A DNA stretch of 5,176 bases from the NCBI GenBank assembly GCA_016866815.1, contig VGKZ01000078.1:1-5176 (forward strand), written 5' to 3'. The notes beneath the pieces are model-generated. The model was not told the origin of the DNA and did not search any database. It saw nothing but the letters and a program-made list of their open reading frames with translations. This stretch comes from Candidatus Peregrinibacteria bacterium. Lineage in GTDB: Bacteria; Patescibacteriota; Gracilibacteria; Peribacterales; Peribacteraceae. Both the position numbers and the translations under genes were made by a program. Shown piece after piece: positions 1 through 4,555 of the stretch (positions are counted from its first letter, which is position 1; the number at the start of each line of letters is the position of its first letter).

Positions 1-1
1 C

Positions 2-862
2 AGTAGGCCCGTGGGTTTTCTCAGCGAATGGATTTGGATCACCCCGACATGCAAACGTGACCGTTGTGCGGCATCCGACTGGGAGGGCCCGATGCATTTA
101 CCCATTGCGCACGGAGAGGGGCGGTTCACCACACGCGATCCGGACCTGTACGCCGAGCTTCGGAAGAATGACCAGATTGCATTCTCCTACTGTGATGCAA
201 ACGGCAGTGTTTCCGAGCAACCCCTCTGTACACCGAATGGTTCGGCGTATGCAATCGCTGGGATTTGCAACCCTAACGGCAACGTTATCGCTCTCATGCC
301 TCATCCGGAAAGGACAGAGCTAGGAGACAGGTATTTCCGCTCCATAAAGGGCTGGATCGAAAATACTGCCTCTCGGACAACCCGCGTTTACGCTGGAGGT
401 ACGGACACACGCAGTGCCGTACAACTTGCAGCATGCGCACCCGCACTCCAGGAGGTATTCATAGATACCATTATCGTCAATAACGAAGAGAGAACTGTGG
501 AGCAGGCAGCCCGATCATTACTCTCCTCGCTGCGCCTTAAGCAGCTGAAGTACATTCCTGTTTCCAATCCTGCCGAGTACCTCTCTCACCTCGCGAATTT
601 CAATCCGAATAAGGAAGCAGCATATATCCGGAGGCAGGGGAGACTCTACCGCTGGAATCCACGCACGAAGACAGAGGACCTGTCGGAATCATCCGTACTG
701 TCCGGCATCAAGCTGTTGCGTAGGGACCAGCCCTATGAGGCTGATGGCGACCCCGGAATATGCTTCGTGATGAACGGAGTCACTACTCAGGAATTAACAT
801 CACAGCATGTCCTCGAGTTTTTCGGTAATCCGCATGCAAGCACTTTGAGCGTCCTGCAATGA
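2..862 (+). CDS. purQ: Phosphoribosylformylglycinamidine synthase glutaminase subunit (PurQ), 5'-truncated by the window edge, with a long C-terminal extension
   Basis: The frame is open from the left edge, so the start and the nucleophilic cysteine lie outside. PurQ hydrolyses glutamine and passes ammonia to PurL, which converts FGAR to FGAM in cytosolic purine synthesis. Seen directly: LPIAHGEGRF (from about base 101), then the YCDANG segment, and LMPHPER, whose His (302-304) and Glu (308-310) complete the Cys-His-Glu triad of class I glutamine amidotransferases. The GTG at 11 is an internal valine: the conserved fold is already under way there. The amidotransferase part ends near base 370. 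A further stretch of roughly 160 residues follows (about 375-859), which ordinary PurQ lacks. Its middle (ERTVEQAARSLLSS) faintly recalls the end of PurS, but I cannot assign it. The stop overlaps the next start by ATGA, suggesting co-translation. PurQ identity is secure; the extension's role is unknown. Confidence 0.88.
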   Translation, partial: SRPVGFLSEWIWITPTCKRDRCAASDWEGPMHLPIAHGEGRFTTRDPDLYAELRKNDQIAFSYCDANGSVSEQPLCTPNGSAYAIAGICNPNGNVIALMPHPERTELGDRYFRSIKGWIENTASRTTRVYAGGTDTRSAVQLAACAPALQEVFIDTIIVNNEERTVEQAARSLLSSLRLKQLKYIPVSNPAEYLSHLANFNPNKEAAYIRRQGRLYRWNPRTKTEDLSESSVLSGIKLLRRDQPYEADGDPGICFVMNGVTTQELTSQHVLEFFGNPHASTLSVLQ

Positions 863-1320
863 GAGCCACTCGTTCGATCATACTTGTTGCGCACAATATT
901 CGTTCTCTGTGGAATGTCGGTGCGCTCTTTCGAACATCAGACTGCTTCGCTATCGAAAAGCTCATTCTCTCTGGATACACAGCCACTCCCGAACGCAGGG
1001 AGATTTCAAAAACAGCTATCGGGGCTGAACAGTGGATTCCATGGGAAGCATGCGATGACCCGCTTGCACTTCTCGGAGAATATAGAGACAAGGGCTGGAG
1101 AATCGTTGCTCTTGAGCAGTCCGAGCGATCGACAGTCCTCAGCGACTACCGCCCGGCAGACAAAACACTGCTTGTGGTAGGGCACGAAGTGCTGGGTGTT
1201 CCCAAAGAACTTCTACAACTCTGCGATGATGTCATCGCAATACCCATGCACGGAAGGAAGGAGTCTTTGAATGTGTCGGTTGCTGCCGGAATAGCCCTTC
1301 ATCACCTTCGAAACTCTTAA
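859..1320 (+). CDS. SpoU/TrmH-family 2'-O-ribose RNA methyltransferase
   Basis: The 153-residue protein is a minimal SPOUT-class enzyme that would transfer methyl from SAM to a ribose 2'-OH in tRNA or rRNA; the substrate cannot be told from sequence. All three family motifs are visible. Motif 1 is HNIRSLWNVGALFRTSD (residues 12-28), with the conserved Asn19 and catalytic-type Arg25. Motif 2 is LLVVGHEVLGVP (about 104-115). Motif 3 is IPMHGRKESLNVSVAAG (128-144), with Ser136 and Asn138. Motifs 2 and 3 form the trefoil-knot SAM site in this family. There is no N-terminal RNA-binding extension, as in other short members, so the enzyme probably dimerises. The ATG at 859 overlaps the purQ stop and lacks a clear Shine-Dalgarno sequence, consistent with translational coupling. 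Family assignment is firm. TrmL-like or TrmH-like specificity is open, so no symbol is given. Confidence 0.92.
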   Translation: MRATRSIILVAHNIRSLWNVGALFRTSDCFAIEKLILSGYTATPERREISKTAIGAEQWIPWEACDDPLALLGEYRDKGWRIVALEQSERSTVLSDYRPADKTLLVVGHEVLGVPKELLQLCDDVIAIPMHGRKESLNVSVAAGIALHHLRNS

Positions 1321-1338
1321 TCACGGTCAGAATTCTGG

Positions 1339-1344
1339 TACTAT
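1339..1344 (+). promoter_or_regulatory. Probable -10 element for a leaderless transcript
   Basis: TACTAT (five of six matches to TATAAT) ends exactly six bases before the GTG at 1351. Transcription normally starts about seven bases after the -10 box, so the mRNA would begin at or next to the start codon. No convincing -35 box is seen (TTAATC at 1317-1322 is the nearest). The same geometry precedes recG. Confidence 0.5.
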
Positions 1345-1350
1345 TCAGCC

Positions 1351-1686
1351 GTGCCTATCGATCTCACGCCTGCTCAACGGAATCTTGCAGAGACACTGTC
1401 CCAGCATGCCAAGGATGCATGCGCGCTTGTCGGCTTGAAGTGCCAGAAGTGCGAGCCACACCACTTCTATCTGACTGTCTACCGCTACTACGGTCGCGTG
1501 CAGGGTATGTCCGCGGAAGTCGACCGCTGCATTGACTGGTGCCTCAGTAAGGGCAAGCTTGTTTTCACAGCGCAACGATTCGGCAACTGGTGTGTACAGA
1601 AGGTAAAGTGGGACAAAGAAGACCAAATCAAGAAGCAGGAGTTGGCTTCGAAGCAGCGGGCAGAGGAGGCTATGAGGTCTCGTTGA
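1351..1686 (+). CDS. Small cysteine-rich basic protein of unknown function
   Basis: I do not recognise this 111-residue protein. It has no signal peptide or membrane segment, so it is probably cytosolic. It contains six cysteines (24, 31, 34, 60, 64, 81), including C31-x2-C34 followed by His37-His38 and C60-x3-C64; metal binding is possible but unproven. The middle (about 56-87) has the pattern DWCLSKGK...FGNWC, faintly like the helical DNA-binding ends of some replication or primosome proteins, where a conserved W closes a helix; this is a resemblance only. The last 25 residues are charged (K, E, R, Q) and probably form a single helix. The GTG start is chosen because the next in-frame ATG is at residue 53 and a -10 box lies six bases upstream. 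The gene follows the methyltransferase gene by 30 bases but probably has its own promoter. Confidence 0.7.
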   Translation: MPIDLTPAQRNLAETLSQHAKDACALVGLKCQKCEPHHFYLTVYRYYGRVQGMSAEVDRCIDWCLSKGKLVFTAQRFGNWCVQKVKWDKEDQIKKQELASKQRAEEAMRSR

Positions 1687-1740
1687 AAAGTACCTGGCGC
1701 ACTAGCAAATCAACGTATACCTTAGGTTGGACGCCTCTGT

Positions 1741-1817
1741 CGGGGCGTAGCTCAGTTGGCTAGAGCGCCTGCTTTGGGAGCAGGAGGCCGCGAGTTCAAG
1801 TCCCGCCGCCCCGACCA
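1741..1817 (+). tRNA. tRNA-Pro, anticodon TGG, CCA encoded
   Basis: The cloverleaf folds completely. The acceptor stem CGGGGCG (1741-1747) pairs with CGCCCCG (1807-1813), followed by A73 and an encoded CCA (1815-1817). The D stem is GCTC/GAGC, with GG in the loop. The anticodon stem CCTGC/GCAGG carries the loop TTTGGGA, giving anticodon TGG (1775-1777) and G37. The C1-G72 pair is typical of bacterial proline tRNAs. The T stem GCGAG (1790-1794) / CCCGC (1802-1806) contains one A-C mismatch, at the pair conventionally numbered 52-62; the T loop is TTCAAGT. A possible promoter upstream is poor: TATACC at 1716-1721 has no good -35 at normal spacing, and TTGAAA at 1683-1688 overlaps the stop of the preceding gene. 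Confidence 0.97.
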
Positions 1818-1833
1818 ACACATTCAAGTCGTC

Positions 1834-2292
1834 CTAGTTACTCTTCCGATACTCCTGTTCCCTCTCGCGGACACTGCGAAGACGTGCACGACGCTGCTCC
1901 GTTACTGCTTCAGTCCTATCTGTCGTTTTGACGTTTGAATAGAAGTTGCGTCGCAGAACAGCTTGCACTTTGAGTTTGTTCTTCAAGGATCTTCTGGACA
2001 TGTCCAGTACAGCTTCGCCGAGGTCATGTCGACGCCAAAACTGCTGGTCGCTGCGCTGCTGGATTCTCTCAAAATCCTGGGACTCCTCTGCAGCAGACTT
2101 CTTTGAGAGAATGCATCGCCGGAGTCTCGTCAGCATGGTGTACGTAGGATTCTCAGTCGCTCCGATGCCCCACTCAGATCTGCACTCCCTGTCGAAAGTT
2201 GCATCTGCAGCATCATCGGCTGCTGAAACAGGTGAGGCGACAGCAAGAACCATCACAATCGATGCGATGCTCATGAGTGCATTGTTCTGCAT
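1834..2292 (-). CDS. Small exported Arg-rich protein of unknown function
   Basis: The 152-residue product has an N-terminal hydrophobic segment (about residues 5-22) ending in ASPVSA before ADDA. This is a good type I signal peptidase site after Ala24, so the protein is probably exported. The mature part has just two cysteines (37 and 60), which could form a disulfide outside the cytoplasm. It is otherwise rich in R, E, Q and K, with a C-terminal half likely to be a long charged helix (about 67-152). I do not recognise a family. The start at 2292 is preferred over the in-frame ATG at 2319, which would add nine residues. Neither version puts Lys or Arg before the hydrophobic core, which is unusual. 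The gene is divergent from recG, with 77 bases between the starts, and convergent with the tRNA gene, whose end is 16 bases away. Confidence 0.75.
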   Translation of the reverse strand: MQNNALMSIASIVMVLAVASPVSAADDAADATFDRECRSEWGIGATENPTYTMLTRLRRCILSKKSAAEESQDFERIQQRSDQQFWRRHDLGEAVLDMSRRSLKNKLKVQAVLRRNFYSNVKTTDRTEAVTEQRRARLRSVREREQEYRKSN

Positions 2293-2298
2293 GAACAC

Positions 2299-2327
2299 AG
2301 TGTGCGCCCAAAAAGCCAATGGTGCAA
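2299..2327 (-). promoter_or_regulatory. Possible weak promoter of the exported-protein gene
   Basis: On the minus strand, TTGCAC (2327-2322) and CACACT (2304-2299) are separated by exactly 17 bases, and CACACT ends six bases before the ATG at 2292. The spacings are ideal, but each hexamer matches consensus at only three of six positions, so this could be chance. Confidence 0.25.
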
Positions 2328-2336
2328 AGCAGGTGT

Positions 2337-2363
2337 TTGCTCGTACACCGATTGCGGTATACT
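2337..2363 (+). promoter_or_regulatory. recG promoter, leaderless type
   Basis: TATACT (2358-2363) matches TATAAT at five of six positions and ends six bases before the GTG at 2370, so the transcript should start at or beside the start codon. The best -35 candidate is TTGCTC (2337-2342) at a short 15-base spacing, which is weak. The -10 call is much firmer than the -35. Confidence 0.55.
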
Positions 2364-2369
2364 GGATCC

Positions 2370-4406
2370 GTGAAACTCACGACACCCCTCAAGGAAGTTC
2401 TCAGGACTACGAAGGACCACGTCGACGCACTCTCAGACATGGGGATGAATGTCGTAGAGGATTTGCTTCTCTATCTCCCCAGAATGCATGAAGACCGCAG
2501 TGCGTTCCATACCCTCACCAATGCGCCTGCTGATACAAAGGTGACGATTCGCGGAACAGTTGAATCACTGAAGCTCGTCCGTACACGCAGGGGCAAAGTA
2601 CTCGTTGCGGCAAAGTTCACGGATTCCGACGGTTCGATTGCTGATGTCATCTGGTTCAATCAGCCGCACATAAAGAGAATGCTCCATGATGGTCAGGAAG
2701 TTGTGCTCATGGGGAAGTTGACGGAGGGACCGCGTGGACTCACATTTCAGAGTCCACAGTTTGAAGTGGAACGTTCGCGCGACCTCGTCCATGCAGGTCG
2801 TCTTGTACCGGTCTATCCTCAACACGATGTCATTTCCACGACATGGCTTCGTGAAAAAATGCTTCTGGTGAAGGACGCCATTCAGCTGCTTCCGGAAACA
2901 CTGCCGGATGATGTACTGAAGGAAGAGGAGTTGCCGTCACGCAGAGATGCTGTTCTCTCCATGCATTTTCCTGATGATCCTCACAAAGTTGAACTCGCGA
3001 GGAAGCGATTCGCGTTTGAGCGAATGTTCATGATGCAAAAGGACATTCTTCAGAGAAAAATGGAATGGCAGGGTGAGCGCAACGATGCTCTGAGAACTCC
3101 TCTGGACGTAGAACTGATAAAAGACCTATTTCTGTCATTAAACTTCAGCCCTACTGGAAGCCAAAAAGTAGCCATTTATGAAATTCTCAAGGACATGGAA
3201 AAGGACGTCCCAATGTCACGGCTTCTCGAGGGCGATGTCGGCTCCGGAAAGACGCTGGTTGCGACGGCAGTCATTGCCAATGTCATTCGCCACGGTGGAC
3301 AGTGTGCACTCATGGTCCCGACGGAGGTACTGGCGAAGCAGCACGCACAGTCGATTGCGAAGACACTCATCGCTTTCTCCCAATTTCGTCTGAAGCAAGG
3401 CAGACAAATGCCGATGCCCTCTGTCGCGCTTCTCACAGGATCGTTGCCTGCATCCGATGCAAATACCATTCGCCTCAAGATCGCGAATGGGACTGTCGAC
3501 CTCATCGTCGGCACACACGCGCTCATTGAGGATAAAGTTGGATTTAAGAGTCTGAGGCTGGTGATCGTCGATGAGCAACACCGCTTCGGTGTTGCGCAAC
3601 GTGAGAAACTGAAGGCGAAAGGAGCTCCTCATTTCCTCTCCATGACTGCAACTCCCATCCCACGGACTCTCGCACTGACTGCGTACGGTCATCATGATTT
3701 ATCAGTTCTCCTGGAAAAACCCGGTAACCGTGTGTCGATAGCCACGAAAGTTGTCTCGCCCAAAGACCGTAAGACTGTCGAGCTCTTCATAGACAGGGAA
3801 ATTTCCGATGGTCGTCAGGCATTTGTCATCTGCCCGTTGATCGGAGAGTCCGCCGCAGAGGATATGGAAAGTGTCCGAAACGTCACGATGGAGGAGAAGC
3901 GATTACGGGAGGAATTCCCATCGCGCAGGATCGCAGCATTGCATGGGAAGATGACACCGCAGGAGAAAGACAGAATTATGAGAGAGTTTAAGGAGAAGAA
4001 ATTCGATATTCTGGTCTCGACGTCCGTCATTGAAGTGGGGATTGATGTGCCAAATGCGACGATAATCGTCATCGAAGGCGCTGAGCGTTTCGGTCTGTCC
4101 CAGTTACATCAGTTCAGGGGCCGCGTGGGAAGGAGTGATTTCAAGAGTCATTGCTTTCTCTTCACGACCGGCGTTGAGAGTGCGCGCAGCCCGCGCCTGA
4201 GGGCTATGGAAAAATACGACTCCGGTTTTCACCTGGCGGAAATCGACCTCAAGCTACGCGGCCCAGGGGAGCTGTTTGGATTTCGCCAGAGTGGTATTCC
4301 CCAGCGGGAACTGGAAATGTTTATGGATCCGGAGCTAGCCGTTCGCGCACGGAGAGCAGCAGAAAGAGAGGCGGGGGTGTTGACAGCATCGGGAGCCGGT
4401 GCTTGA
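2370..4406 (+). CDS. recG: ATP-dependent DNA helicase RecG
   Basis: RecG is a cytosolic double-strand translocase that remodels stalled replication forks and branched DNA. The protein has 678 residues, close to the usual 690. The N-terminal wedge/OB domain lies at about 55-145, with WFNQ at 95-98. The helicase core has Walker A GDVGSGKT (288-295), DEQH (401-404), SMTATPIPRTL (424-434) and QFRGRVGR (581-588). The RecG-specific C-terminal TRG region follows (about 619-642, LKLRGPGE then FRQSG), which couples ATP hydrolysis to translocation in the family. All key residues are intact. The start is GTG 2370 because the product then opens with MKLTTPL, like other RecG proteins, and a -10 box sits six bases upstream. 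The in-frame ATG at 2319 would add 17 unrelated residues and lie upstream of that promoter. The last bases of the gene carry a promoter for the next unit. Confidence 0.97.
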   Translation: MKLTTPLKEVLRTTKDHVDALSDMGMNVVEDLLLYLPRMHEDRSAFHTLTNAPADTKVTIRGTVESLKLVRTRRGKVLVAAKFTDSDGSIADVIWFNQPHIKRMLHDGQEVVLMGKLTEGPRGLTFQSPQFEVERSRDLVHAGRLVPVYPQHDVISTTWLREKMLLVKDAIQLLPETLPDDVLKEEELPSRRDAVLSMHFPDDPHKVELARKRFAFERMFMMQKDILQRKMEWQGERNDALRTPLDVELIKDLFLSLNFSPTGSQKVAIYEILKDMEKDVPMSRLLEGDVGSGKTLVATAVIANVIRHGGQCALMVPTEVLAKQHAQSIAKTLIAFSQFRLKQGRQMPMPSVALLTGSLPASDANTIRLKIANGTVDLIVGTHALIEDKVGFKSLRLVIVDEQHRFGVAQREKLKAKGAPHFLSMTATPIPRTLALTAYGHHDLSVLLEKPGNRVSIATKVVSPKDRKTVELFIDREISDGRQAFVICPLIGESAAEDMESVRNVTMEEKRLREEFPSRRIAALHGKMTPQEKDRIMREFKEKKFDILVSTSVIEVGIDVPNATIIVIEGAERFGLSQLHQFRGRVGRSDFKSHCFLFTTGVESARSPRLRAMEKYDSGFHLAEIDLKLRGPGELFGFRQSGIPQRELEMFMDPELAVRARRAAEREAGVLTASGAGA

Positions 4407-4408
4407 AT
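4380..4408 (+). promoter_or_regulatory. Strong sigma70-type promoter overlapping the recG stop
   Basis: A perfect -35, TTGACA (4380-4385), is followed after 17 bases by TTGAAT (4403-4408), four of six matches, preceded by the extended -10 motif TGC (4400-4402). The recG stop codon (4404-4406) lies inside the -10 box. Transcription should start near 4415, about 20 bases before the methionine-rich leader frame. This would make the downstream gene a separate unit from recG. Confidence 0.65.
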
Positions 4409-4419
4409 ACGCGCACGTT

Positions 4420-4480
4420 GAACGCCAAACGCACCATGATGATGGGAATGATGATGATGCACTCTGTGCGAGGGCGGTTC
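4420..4480 (+). promoter_or_regulatory. Possible 1:2 protector pairing in the leader RNA
   Basis: GAACGCC (4420-4426), just upstream of the leader frame, can pair with GGCGGTTC (4473-4480) in seven base pairs with one bulged G (4476). The second strand is the one needed for the antiterminator, so forming this pairing would favour termination. A ribosome starting at 4436 would cover the first strand. The loop is long (about 46 bases), so stability is uncertain. Confidence 0.35.
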
Positions 4481-4489
4481 TGCGCGTAA
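4436..4489 (+). CDS. Methionine-rich leader peptide (putative attenuator sensor)
   Basis: This short frame encodes MMMGMMMMHSVRGRFCA and stops at TAA (4487-4489). Seven of its first eight codons are ATG. It starts about 20 bases after the predicted transcription start and ends 22 bases before an intrinsic terminator. Its size, position and run of one amino acid's codons match the leader peptides of his, thr and phe attenuators, where ribosome stalling at the repeated codons reports scarcity of that charged tRNA. Here the sensed species would be elongator Met-tRNA. No Shine-Dalgarno sequence is seen. An in-frame TTG at 4418 would extend it by MNAKRT and is a possible alternative start. Any of the ATGs could initiate, which would shorten the sensor. 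It could also be a chance ATG microsatellite; the surrounding RNA pairing argues against that. Confidence 0.5.
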   Translation: MMMGMMMMHSVRGRFCA

Positions 4490-4518
4490 GCGCTTCCCAC
4501 AAGGAACCACACCTCGCA
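4467..4518 (+). promoter_or_regulatory. Antiterminator hairpin, exclusive with the terminator
   Basis: TGCGAGG (4467-4473) pairs perfectly with CCTCGCA (4512-4518), and GGTTC (4476-4480) pairs with GAACC (4504-4508). The two helices total 12 base pairs separated by a small GC/ACA internal loop. Inside the apical loop sits a small hairpin, GCGC-GTAA-GCGC (4482-4493), with a GNRA-type tetraloop. The 3' arm includes the whole 5' arm of the terminator, so the two structures cannot coexist. The 5' arm lies within the last codons of the leader frame. A ribosome at the stop codon would mask it; one stalled on the ATG run would mostly leave it free. Confidence 0.55.
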
Positions 4519-4532
4519 GAAGCGGGGCTTTT
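4512..4532 (+). terminator. Intrinsic terminator (attenuator) upstream of the SAM-hydrolase-like gene
   Basis: CCTCGC (4512-4517) pairs with GCGGGG (4522-4527) across an AGAA loop: six pairs with one G-U wobble. It is followed by C and TTTT (4529-4532). The stem is GC-rich and the U run is short, so termination may be partial. It lies 24 bases before the ATG at 4556. It could also terminate recG transcripts. Confidence 0.6.
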
Positions 4533-4555
4533 ACTTCGTACGTACCCAATCACCC

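Noticed and set aside
1683..1721. TTGAAA (1683-1688) with TATACC (1716-1721) as a tRNA promoter
   Set aside because: The spacing is 27 bases, too long for a sigma70-type promoter; no better pair was found.
2319..2369. ATG at 2319 as the recG start, giving 17 extra residues
   Set aside because: The extra residues do not resemble RecG, the family-like start MKLTTPL begins at GTG 2370, and the -10 box at 2358-2363 lies inside the extension.
1946..2491. Plus-strand 181-codon frame opposite the exported-protein gene
   Set aside because: It runs antisense to a gene with a clear signal peptide and through the recG start; its product shows no recognisable features.
3591..3600. Ten-base palindrome GTTGCGCAAC inside recG
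   Set aside because: It lies within conserved helicase coding sequence just after DEQH, and short palindromes are expected by chance.
4436..4459. ATG trinucleotide run as a simple slippage microsatellite
   Set aside because: Possible in principle, but the run is interrupted, in frame with a short peptide, and placed precisely before competing terminator and antiterminator structures, so a leader peptide explains more.
4538..4545. GTACGTAC palindrome before the DUF62-like start, as an operator
   Set aside because: Eight bases, only one copy, and no neighbouring regulator gene; not enough to claim a binding site.
4229..4553. Several minus-strand frames over the recG end and leader region
   Set aside because: They are antisense shadows; hydrophobic and His-rich runs come from reading the ATG repeat and recG backwards.
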